Below the pieces are notes generated by a model. The model ran no database searches. It worked only from the letters and a program-made list of their open reading frames with translations, and had not been told where the DNA came from. DNA of 64,000 nt from Isoetes taiwanensis. Taxonomy: Eukaryota > Streptophyta > Lycopodiopsida > Isoetales > Isoetaceae. Shown here piece after piece: positions 10,568-19,338 of the stretch. Every line of letters begins with the position of its first letter. Within the stretch, counting starts at the first letter, position 1. The position numbers were made by a program, and so were the translations under genes. The stretch lies in the NCBI GenBank assembly GCA_021234155.1, contig JAJEKV010000008.1, positions 19,747,767-19,811,766 of the forward strand, in the 5' to 3' direction.

Positions 10568-11527
10568 CTAGTATTTCCGTATCTGGCGCAAGGCTACAGT
10601 GCCTGGTCGATACCTATGGGGCTTCTTCGGCTTGGCTGACGGTCTGACTAGTGGTAAAGTCTTACCAGTGGTTGAAGGGTGCCTGGCCTTCTGTACTATC
10701 CTCTCACGACGATCAGCGGCCGTGTTCTTCCCAATTTCGGCATCACGTTGCAACCTAGTCTTGTAATGGGCACCTCCCTTCTTGGGCTTAGTGTACTTCC
10801 TCTTGCGTCTAGCCACTTGCTCTTCCACTTCTTGAACTATATTCTGAACCGCATCCCGCTCTGCTTGGGCAGCTTCCTCGGCTCTAATAGCAGCCTCTCT
10901 CTCAGCAGCTCTGGCCTCACGTTCATAGCGCATCTGGATTCGCCACGCTATTTCAGCATGGTAGCGGCCCGGTCGAGCTTGCATATCGACCTCGATAATG
11001 TCAATCCTATCCTGTGTGAAATTAGGTGAGACAGTCTCGAACACAAAACTATTGGAAGCTTCATCCCAATAAAAAGGAGGAAGGTTATAATGGTCTAGAT
11101 ACATAAGGACATGGCCCCTCCCTAAATAGTAGAACCGCGCTGCTCTCTCCTTTGGGGTACCACTAGCAATTTGTTGAAGGTCCTCCGTCCTTGCAAGGTC
11201 CATAACCCTCTGCGCTTCTATACGTGCAAGCTCCATAGGGTTTTCATCTGGGTTCTCCGGCGGGTAGAACTTAGCAATTGTGTAGGCTTGGTCAGGCTGC
11301 TCTAGCAGAGTATAAGACTCGTTGGCCGCATTTAATTTCATAAGGAACCGCTCCGAGAAATGGAAGATGGGATATGGGATCCTACGGTTCTCAGCAAAGT
11401 GGGTAACAAGAAGGTCTAGAACAAGGTGAACCATATTGCTATCATCTCCAAGATGATCTATGAGTAGCTGGTAAACATTCATGTTTCTCAGATCGACAGT
11501 AAGCTTGAAACGCGGCATGGTGAACAA
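10568..11527 (-). CDS. element A accessory ORF 1, 319 codons, unknown function
   Basis: An uninterrupted frame starts with MFTMPRFKLTVDLRNMNVYQ and ends RYRPGTVALRQIRKY. I do not recognise a family. Residues 1-110 look globular, with DHLGDDSNMVHLVLDLLVTH and IPYPIFHFSERFLMKL. Residues 120-195 include AARFYYLGRGHVLMYLDHYN. Residues 195-240 are a charged Ala/Glu/Arg stretch (EREARAAEREAAIRAEEAAQ) expected to form a coiled coil. The C-terminal 80 residues are strongly basic, with ARRKRKYTKPKK resembling a nuclear or nucleic-acid-binding signal. It is on the same strand as pol, 0.7 kb downstream of the primer site and upstream of gag. It stays open while gag and pol are riddled with breaks, which may mean late capture, selection or chance. 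A second Met lies three codons in. Confidence 0.6.
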   Translation of the reverse strand: MFTMPRFKLTVDLRNMNVYQLLIDHLGDDSNMVHLVLDLLVTHFAENRRIPYPIFHFSERFLMKLNAANESYTLLEQPDQAYTIAKFYPPENPDENPMELARIEAQRVMDLARTEDLQQIASGTPKERAARFYYLGRGHVLMYLDHYNLPPFYWDEASNSFVFETVSPNFTQDRIDIIEVDMQARPGRYHAEIAWRIQMRYEREARAAEREAAIRAEEAAQAERDAVQNIVQEVEEQVARRKRKYTKPKKGGAHYKTRLQRDAEIGKNTAADRRERIVQKARHPSTTGKTLPLVRPSAKPKKPHRYRPGTVALRQIRKY

Positions 11528-12212
11528 GTGGCAGTAGACACTATTACCAGAAAGGTATGGCGCTTGGAGAAAATTAGGTTGGCGCTAGACCCTATATGGA
11601 GGCACCAGGGTGTTAAGGTGTAAACAGGGTGCAAGGTAAGGTCAGCTATGGCGGCGTTGGAGCTCGGGTCCGTCGGCTATGGCGGAAGGAAGGCGTCAGA
11701 GAAAACACACTTTTAAAAAAAAAAAAAACAAGTTTAAAACTAAACTTTTTTATTTTATTTTTTATACGTTTACTTTTATACTACGCATATTTTATACGGC
11801 GGAACCGTATAGGTGCACTGAGGCACAAATACGCGCTCAACTTTCAATTCTAAAACCAAAAATGTATGTCAGCGCACCTTTTGTCTTCTGGCCTTGGGGT
11901 CGCCATCTTCGCCTCGGGAAACGCGCCCCCTAGGGTATTTGGGATGTGCCGGAGACGTTGGAGCAATTTTCGCCTCCATCCGAGCTACCCACTAAATGTT
12001 ACGGCCCATCTAAACTTGGGTCTTCTAATTATACCATTTCCACACCAAATTCACCCCTAAACTTCCTAAATCTCAAACAATTTATTACACAAACCTAGCA
12101 TAAAGGCTAAATCACTGAGAAGTTAGGCAGTTTAGCTAAACTTAAACTCCCACATAACTATCGAACTAACGGTTTAGAATTTAGTCAGTGCTATGATTCC
12201 GGTCAACCAAAA
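11528..12212 (-). other. element A leader between primer site and accessory ORF 1
   Basis: About 685 bp without a supported ORF. It contains an A12 run near 11716-11727 and an AT-rich block at 11740-11800. This position corresponds to the 5' untranslated leader of the genomic transcript. Confidence 0.55.
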
Positions 12213-12229
12213 CCATGGCTCTGATACCA
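12213..12229 (-). other. element A primer binding site, tRNA-iMet type
   Basis: The minus strand reads TGGTATCAGAGCCATGG one base inside the right LTR. TGGTATCAGAGC is the standard plant primer site complementary to the 3' end of initiator methionine tRNA. It fixes the orientation of the element. Confidence 0.93.
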
Positions 12230-12230
12230 C

Positions 12231-13733
12231 TGTGACGCTCCCTGAACATATACGGCCCTCTGGACGTATACATACAGGAACTTCCCCCTCCCATGGCAAT
12301 CAACTCGCCATGAGCAGGGCCCTCCGTCTACCTCGGACTACCCACATAGCAGATACCCAAGGGAAGGACACGGAGGTGTAATTTCGGTCCATACCTTCAA
12401 TGGATCTCCTATGTCGTGGAAGCGTGAATACAAGGTTAACACACAGCATAATCATATAATAAATAACCACCACGAAGGGTGGCACATCCATCCAAATAAT
12501 GGCAATAGAGAAGATACATCTAATACTAAGGAAGACATCCCAAACCCAAGGTTCTACCCGGCTCAGACTCCAATGGGGATCAACTGACGGCTAGGTCTCA
12601 GGAGATCAGCAGACCGAATCTTAACAAGGCATTGGCTGGCATAGAACATTGGCTAGGGTTGTCCACTCCATCCGCCCCTCCTGTGCACACTTTGCAGATG
12701 AGCTGAATCAAGCTATGGCGCCCGTGAGCCCGTGAGCCTACTCCAGGTTGCATCTCCCTGGTCCGATGAGGCAGTTCGGGGAAGTGTCCCCTTCCAGAGT
12801 CGCAGTGAATCCATGGGTGAGCTAGAGGACGAGATCCCTCAGCACCTCCTTCCGTACCTGACTTACTCCCCTAACTTTATCATCAAAATACAGGATGCCC
12901 CCTTCGGGTCACACCTCTGTACCCAGGAAGTGTCAGACCCATACCCGGCCCTCTACGTGACCGATTGTTAGGCCTAGCTCACTATAGGAGTCCCCGTAGC
13001 CTTTTATGCTCAAGCGAGACCCCACCCCACACGTCATCACTACGGCCCCCTGGTGCTTCAATGATGCCGTAGATTCCACAGCTCGGTGGGATCTTGTGCG
13101 CAGGCCGCAAGTAATGGGTATTACTGGATCTAATAGAAGCATACTAAATAAACATAGGGTACAGAGGCCTCTACCCCCCTTAATGCCTGTTTTCTGGAAG
13201 AACTAACAGAGATGCTACCAAAGATACATCCATCCATCACAGTACATAATCAAGAACTAAGAATAGTTCTAACTATCAAACAAGGGTTATTCAACAGCAA
13301 AAGATCAACAAAGAAGCCTGACAGAGGCGCTGACCCTAGAAATACCAAGTTAACCTATTTACTAACCCGAATTGCGACTGGAACCGTTGTCATGTGGAAT
13401 CTCCATGCTTAAATAGGTTGGGCGCTCAACTGCTCCTGCTCCTTGGTTCGATTTGGGGCAAAATTGGGATAGGGATCCAATTTGCTGCCTCAGATTAGCA
13501 TCCTCATTCTGGCCAATCGAGTTTGGCCAGGTGTCACTTAACTAATTAATTAATTAGCTTAATTAAGTTAATTAGGCAATTAACCCTTAATTAAACCATT
13601 ATTAATTTAGCATAGCTAAATTAATCCTGTATGGTTAACTCCGTAGGTTACATACCCCCATCATGGCGTATCCTCGGCCCGTGACGTGTCAGCATATTTA
13701 TACGTATACCGTATAAATACGTGGAACGTTACA
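12231..13733 (-). repeat. element A 5' LTR
   Basis: Starts TGTGACGCTCC and ends GGAACGTTACA, matching 1882-3396. It carries the promoter of the element by position. Near 13540-13620 it has an AT-rich tract of TTAATTAA words. It lacks the roughly 40-bp segment found near 2370-2410 in the other LTR. Confidence 0.93.
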
Positions 13734-15120
13734 AGATTCTCCAAGATTCTATGAAGATTCTCCAAGATTCCATCAAGATTACTTTAAATTCTCAAAGATT
13801 TTAGGAATATTCCCCTAGATTTCCAAAGGATCGCTTGATATTCATATAGATTCTCTTGAGATTCCTCTAGCTCCCCTAGACCCTATGAAGATTCCCCTAG
13901 ACTCCCCAAGGTTCTTAAAGATTTTATCAAGATTCCCTTAGATTCTCTTACATTCTCAAAGATTCTCTATTGAACCATGTAGATTCTCTTAAATTTCCCA
14001 AGAATCTATGAAGATTCCCCTAGAACTGTGAAGATTTTTCTTGAGATTCCTCTATATTCTCTAAGATCCTATGAAGATTCCCCTAGATTTTCCAAAATTG
14101 CACCAAGATTCCCATAGATACCCTTAGATTTCCTCTTAGATTATTTAAGATTCTACAAAGATTCCCCTAGATTCTTAAGATTCTATGGAGATTCCCATAG
14201 ATTTTATTAAGCTTCCCTTAGATTCTCCAAGATTCTATCTAAATTCCCATACATTCTTAAAGATTTTATGACAATTTCCTTAGATTCTCCTAGATTTTCG
14301 TAGATTCTCTTAAGATTCCCTAAGATTCACCAAGATTTCCCAAAGATTATCCCATGATTCCTCTAGGTTCCGCAGGATTCTATGAAAATTCTCCTAGATT
14401 CTTCAAGATTCTATGAAGAATCTCCTAGATTCTCTAAGATTCCATCAAGATTCCCTTAGATTCTTAAAAAACTTAGGAAGATTCCCAAAGATTCTCTTAG
14501 ATTCTTAATGTTCTGCAAAGATTCCCATAGATTCTTAAGATTCTATGGAGATTCCCCTAGATTTTATTAGGATTCCCCAAGATTCTCCAAGATTCCATCA
14601 AAATTTCATATATTCTTAAAGATTTTACAAAGCTGCCTTTAGATTCTCCTAGATACCCAAAGATTCATTTGAGACTCTTTAAGATTTTCTAAAGATTCCC
14701 TAGATTCCAAAGGAATAACCCAAGATTCCTCTAGATTCTCCAAGATTCTATCAAGATTCTCCTAGATTCTTCTAGATTCTCTAAGAGTTCATTAAGATTC
14801 CTCTAGGTTCTTAAAGATTTGATGAAGATTTCCCTAGATTCCCAAGGAAACGCTTGAGATTCCTATAGATTCTCTTGAGATTCCTCTAGGTCCCATATAT
14901 TCTATAGACTCCCCAAGATTCCATCAAGATTCCTTTAGGTTCTTAAAGATTTTATCAAGATTCCCTTACATTCTCAAAGATGCTCTCTTGGGATTCCCAT
15001 AGATTCTCTAAGATTCTCATGATATTCCTCTGGAATCCCTAGGATCCTATAAAGATTCTCCTAGATTCCCTCAACTTACCATAGACTCTTTGGAATTCGA
15101 AGATTCCAAGAAGATTCTTA
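13734..15120. repeat. AGATT-phased array, right part
   Basis: Begins with the target duplication AGATT of element A. Starts at 13744, 13755, 13765, 13776 and 13796 show 10-11 bp spacing. With 947-1881 it forms one original array of about 2.3 kb. Confidence 0.9.
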
Positions 15121-15744
15121 GTATTCGATCACGTTGGCTACAGCTGCGACAAAATACTGCCAAAGCACCACTCATTGAAAAGCTCTCGATGAGAGGAATC
15201 GAATGGCATGGGTCTTGCCTTCATCCAACCCCTCTACCGCAAGCTACATGCCTTTGAAGGCGATTAAATAAAAGGAAGCTTCCTAAAAAGTCCATTCATA
15301 AATGCTTTGCCACATCATTACCTTTTTTTATTAATGAGGGTGCCACCTCACCTCCTTTAAAAAAAATCAATTTAATATTAAAAAGTTAATGGCTAGGATT
15401 TATGCTCACCTTTTGATCTAACGGTTAAGATCTGCTACACCAAATTCACTTTTTGGCACCTTCCTCACAAAAATCAAGGGCCAGGATTTATCCTCCCCTT
15501 TCGAACTAACGGTCTGGGGATGTGGTGCATGCCCCCATCCATGCCCATGCATGCCCCCATCAAATCTGATGGCCATAATTGTGCCACCTCAAAATTTGGA
15601 GGGCCAGGATCAATCTCTACATAATAAGGGGGGTGCTTAGATAATGACGGGGTGGCTGCATTATAGGACCGTTGATTTCACATTCAACGGTTGCGATCAA
15701 TCTCTACATAACAAGGAGGGTGCTTAAGTAATTGTATATATATA
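15121..15744. repeat. conserved tail of unit 1
   Basis: The tail starts around ATTCGATCACGTTGGCTACA and passes through a GCTCTCGATGAGAGGAATC block. Further on are TGCCACCTCA, GGCCAGGAT and a GTGCATGCCCC..CATGCATG core at about 15524-15557. It ends AATTGTATATATATA. Blocks are shared with 32549-33120 nearly throughout and with 22650-23070 in the last 200 bp. No ORF. Confidence 0.75.
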
Positions 15745-15767
15745 CAAGTTTTTGTCCTATCAATGGG

Positions 15768-16454
15768 TTTATCAGGTATGGTTTATGAAGATGTAGGAGT
15801 CAAATCCAAGCTTAAAATGATCAGTATCAAGTTTATTGGCCATTTGTGATCGAAATTCCTGTATAGCAGTATGCAAAATTATGCAAGAACATTTCTCTTT
15901 ACTGGTTGAAACTTTATCTGTCCAAAATCTGTGAACCTGAAAGGTAAATGCAAGGTAAATGATCTTTATTGTAACGTGGAAGACACTTGGGTTCAATTCC
16001 GTCATCATAATGTCGGGGAAAAATAGGTTAAATGTGAATTAAATGACCTAAATATCGTAAAAAATGTGTGATCGCAAGAAGCCAAAACTTAATTAACATT
16101 CATAAGAAGAAATGCGCCATGTGGCAAGGTGCTAATCTTGGCGCGACAAAATTGAACTTAAGTGTTTATGTGATGGGAAAACAAACGAAGTCGAAGTCAA
16201 TTTTCCCTTGGCAAACAATCAATACACAAGGAAAGAAACACCCATCGTGTATTATGCTTCCAATTCATGGAAACTTCAAGAGTTGTAGCGTTTAATTTGT
16301 ATAAATTATAGGTTGCACTCAATGCCACTCAATATTTGCAAACAGACACCCAAGAATTTAAGAAATTCAAGTGGATCAATTATATTTCAGATTATGGGAA
16401 ATGCACTTTTTCTTTCATTAGTAAACCACAAATTAATTTGGATGTCAAGTACAA
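15768..16454. other. non-coding part of unit 2, left
   Basis: No supported coding sequence or repeat beyond the unit's opening motif. Short frames on both strands look random. Confidence 0.4.
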
Positions 16455-17240
16455 CTATCTACACACTTTTGGTTGTTTGATGTATTGAACATCGACATGC
16501 CTGGCATAGGCACCATCTGATTTCAGTAGCTCTATATGGCTACCTTGTTCAACAATCGCCCATCGAACAAACAAAGAATAATATCCGATTTTGAATAGTT
16601 GTTAGCCTATCTTCCACAACAATGCAATCAAGGCAATAATGGAACTTTTTCCCGAGCCGCTGGCTCTCCGACCAATGCAAGGCTAGTTGCCTGCTTTCAC
16701 TTTGAAATTCAATATGGTTATATCTAGCCTAGAAGGGTAGGTGAATAACATATTTTTCAACTCTCTTGATTTTTCTGATGTCTTATGCCTTTGGATCTAT
16801 TTCTGTCTTCCTGTCAAGAATATCAAAGACCAAGCCAACAGATTCAGAACTATCCATAAGATCAGGGACCAGTGCTAATGTCCCTGCAACTCCAAATGCC
16901 GTGACATAAGAAAACAAAGCATTTAATAACATGGTCAAATAATGATTCTCCACTTTTATTAGCTTTGCTGCCCGGGGCCAACCCATAAGCAAGCGCTGTC
17001 CACGAATGAAGAGTTACTCTTTAATTTCTTCAATTCTTGGTTAAATAAGTCCAATACTTTTGCCTCGGCACAAAAGGTCGGGACAGTACGGACAGTGCTG
17101 ACTGCTTTGACAGCCACAAGGGTTGCCCTAGCATAAACCTTTGCGATGTTTACGCCACAGAAAGTAAAAGCCCCATGCACAATGTACAGTTTGCAATCCT
17201 TCCCTTTTAAAGACATGGATAAAACAAAAACACTCATCAT
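16455..17240 (-). pseudogene. ABCB (MDR/P-glycoprotein type) transporter fragment
   Basis: ABCB proteins are ATP-driven membrane exporters, including auxin carriers in plants. Three pieces in the correct order are seen on the minus strand. At 16959-17240, AVSTVRTVPTFCAEAKVLDL and FNQELKKLKSNS match the transmembrane-domain loop that usually reads AVSNIRTVAAFCAEEKVLDLF. At 16783-16992, NALFSYVTAFGVAGTLALVP and VFDILDRKTEID match the last helix and linker. Near 16640-16720 there is a Walker A, ASGSGKSSIIALI, put out of frame by a short insertion just before it. From about 16600 to 16455, RLTTIQN, VEQGSHIELLKSDGAYARHV and a stop match the end of the nucleotide-binding domain. The Q-loop, ABC signature and Walker B between Walker A and the H-loop region are missing, so this cannot be an active transporter. 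Confidence 0.85.
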
Positions 17241-17699
17241 GCAGACTTGAAAAACCGGTGTTGCGCGAACTTTCAGGTATATATCTTACGGTATATTTCT
17301 CAAGCATCAGATTGCAACTTAAAATAACCAAAGTTCATGAGGGATATAAAGCAGCTGACGCTTTAAAGAAATGTGGATGTTGATGCACTTGAGTTGAGTA
17401 AAAAGATCTTGCTTGGCAACAAGTAGAAAGATTATTTGCTTAGAAGAAAAGGGAAGGAAACCACGTATCTAATCAAATAAAAAGAAGAATAGTGTCACGA
17501 CAAATTGGTAGAGTGGTCAGCAAAGGCCATACCAGCGATACAAAAGTTTTATCATTCGCTGTCTTAGTTGATGCCGATGATATATAGCCAAGGACATGAT
17601 GTGTTGCCAAAACCAAGATCAACATAGGACATGAGAAGCAAAACGTACAATAATTTCCAAAACAAGAATAAAAAATAGAGTATGAGAAGCAAAACTTAC
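17241..17699. other. non-coding stretch between ABCB and RPC8 fragments
   Basis: No exon recognised. The expected last exon of RPC8 (ending in a DGLG..SWW motif in the family) was looked for here on the minus strand and not found. Confidence 0.45.
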
Positions 17700-18378
17700 A
17701 ATAATTTCCATTGGCGTAAATGGCTTAGCATCCTTTTCTTGTTCAAGGGGGATTGGTGGATACTTGACACTCGAGACACGAAACCTTACCTGCACAAATT
17801 TGCTTGCTTAGCTCATAGTTCTGGAGGGCACGAATTTGTCAAAGTAAATCATAACAAGAAATACACAAGAACCCACTTCTTCTTCAAGATCCATATACAT
17901 TTCTTGATCTTCGTATTTCCAAACCCAGACACTTTCTGCTTCCATGCTTCAAAAGCTTGTCAAAAACCAAGTTAGTGCATGCTATAATACGTTTTGGCCA
18001 ACAAATGCTCCAGTATAGGGATATGTTCTAGGATAAAACTTACAAAACTGATGGCTGTGGTAGGAGATACTCAGGCACACGAATGTCTTCAAAAAATCCC
18101 AATGACACTGCTCCAACCAACATGCATTAAGTATCAGAAAAATAGAAAGCATTAATGATCAAAAGTAGCTGATTGAATCCATTTCTATGCATGCATTACA
18201 CACAAAATAAAGAAATTTATTCTCAAAAACACCCCTGGATATTGTAAAGAAACGAAATTTATACGTCAATGTCCATTCTTACAGTGAATGTTGGTGCACC
18301 ATCTTCAGCAAATACAAAACCACCTTCGACAGAATTGATGTCATAGAGTGTGATGCACAAGCCAAGATCCTTCACCAC
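17700..18378 (-). pseudogene. RNA polymerase III subunit RPC8 (Rpb7-like) gene fragment, four exons
   Basis: RPC8 is the Pol III stalk subunit homologous to Rpb7. Four exons lie in order on the minus strand. 18283-18378 (32 codons) has VVKDLGLCITLYDINSVEGG, the Rpb7-type N-terminal domain. 18049-18107 has SLGFFEDIRVPEYLLPQPS. About 17877-17941 has ESVWVWKYEDQEMYMDLEEE. 17700-17789 (30 codons) has VRFRVSSVKYPPIPLEQEKD and KPFTPMEII. AG acceptors and GT donors are present at the visible junctions, and the last two exons join in phase. The first exons and the final exon are absent. The exon carrying the RPFVGE segment, expected between 18107 and 18283, is also absent. It is therefore a captured partial gene rather than a working locus. 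Confidence 0.88.
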
Positions 18379-18572
18379 CTGCAATATACAGCTAAATCAC
18401 ATCTCCATCCCCACACAAAACCAGCATGTAAAACTGAAAGAAGACAAAACACCTACATCATCAAATTACCTTGTCGATATAAAATCCTTTGAATCTCAAG
18501 AGTGAATAGTGAATATGAGAATAGTGAATATAACAAAAAATTGACTTGTATGAGGAACTGTAACTCACTTAC

Positions 18573-18923
18573 ATGCAGGCAATCTTGCCTTAAAAAATCA
18601 AGTGCGCGATGATGGTCCAAATCAACAGATCGGGAAACATCAATAATGTAAAGATGACCCTGCATATCCTTTCAGTCAAGAACCTGTTGCCAGAAGCCCC
18701 TATCAAGATATCCAAGGATTTACCTCATACGACAGAATCTTATATTCGCTAAGATCGCGGATAATGTTCACCATCTGCACCAAGACAATGGAGGCGCCAA
18801 TATGAATTGTAAATCTTTAAACAATCCTATCTTTGTACTGTGATACCTCAAAATAGCATTCCCTATATCTTGATTCTGAGATTACAACATCTTTCAAACG
18901 AGGAGCAGCCCATCCATCTCTAC
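18573..18923 (-). pseudogene. RIO1 atypical protein kinase gene fragment, three exons
   Basis: RIO1 is a conserved kinase/ATPase acting late in 40S ribosome maturation. Three consecutive exons are on the minus strand. 18847-18923 contains DGWAAPRLKDVVISESRYRE, 18724-18774 (17 codons) reads MVNIIRDLSEYKILSYE, and 18573-18659 starts GHLYIIDVSRSVDLDHHRAL. Splice sites AG/GT are intact at each boundary. The catalytic loop, normally close to VHGDLSEYN, here reads IIRDLSEYK: the catalytic Asp is kept, but the metal-binding Asn is Lys. The N-terminal two thirds and the C-terminus are missing. It follows RPC8 in the same orientation, only 195 bp away, though these are unrelated genes. Confidence 0.88.
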
Positions 18924-19134
18924 CTGAATATTACTATTAGATATGCAGCAGGAAATAAGTTACTACGCCAGTTTGAACACCTAATAATGTATGTACGAGG
19001 AATGAGGACATTCAAATAGCAAACAAGAGATTCTATGATGCCTACCAATAAAGGACATCACTAACACATGCAAGCGTAACAGATGTGGTGTTGGACTCAA
19101 TGCCGCCTTTGCGGCCTCAGAATGCACCAAATTT

Positions 19135-19338
19135 TTACAAATAAGCCAATAAGTGAAGAATTGAACCAAAACATGTGGCACGCACATATTCACCGCTAAT
19201 GAGCGCATTTCTTCTCAAATGATGATTCTTGGCATGGAAACTTGCACGGCTAGAAGTCTGTTGGTGGTCAAAGCGGATGCCATCTACTTCTACAACGGTA
19301 GCATGCCCTACCTCTCTATCACGACTATTACCAAACAA
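19135..19338 (-). pseudogene. possible exon of an unidentified gene
   Basis: A frame reading VGHATVVEVDGIRFDHQQTS and NALISGEYVRATCFG looks protein-like and lies on the same strand as the RPC8 and RIO1 fragments. I do not recognise the family. It could be a further captured exon or chance. Confidence 0.25.

Larger units (their letters stand above)
1882..13733 (-). mobile_element. element A: Ty3/gypsy chromovirus, 11.85 kb, with extra ORFs upstream of gag
   Basis: The element is bounded by two related LTRs (1882-3396 and 12231-13733), both starting TGTGACGCTCC and ending TACA on the plus strand. It transcribes on the minus strand: the tRNA-iMet primer site abuts the right LTR and a purine-rich tract abuts the left one. 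The order 5' to 3' is LTR, primer site, 0.7 kb leader, accessory ORFs, gag, protease, RT, RNase H, integrase, chromodomain, LTR. The pol order with integrase after RNase H defines Ty3/gypsy, and the C-terminal chromodomain defines a chromovirus. Frameshifts and stops show that pol is dead. The 3.6 kb between the primer site and gag is far longer than usual and carries ORFs of unknown function. Confidence 0.92.
887..15744. mobile_element. unit 1: repeat unit with AGATT array, interrupted by element A
   Basis: The unit opens at a short TA-rich tract followed by ACAAGTTTTTGTACTATCAA (891-910). It continues as an AGATT array and ends with a 0.6 kb tail closing in AATTGTATATATATA. The same opening word recurs at 15744 and, altered, at 31689, and the same tail recurs at 22650-23070 and 32549-33120, so three units appear to share both ends. 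The reverse complement of the closing end (TATATATATACAATTACTT) resembles the opening end, which is compatible with imperfect terminal inverted repeats. No transposase is present, so the element class is inferred and could be MULE-like. Element A occupies 1882-13733 inside it. Confidence 0.5.

Noticed and set aside
17700-18378. RPC8 as a functional gene
   Set aside because: The exon with the RPFVGE segment, the first exons and the last exon are absent although flanking splice sites are present.
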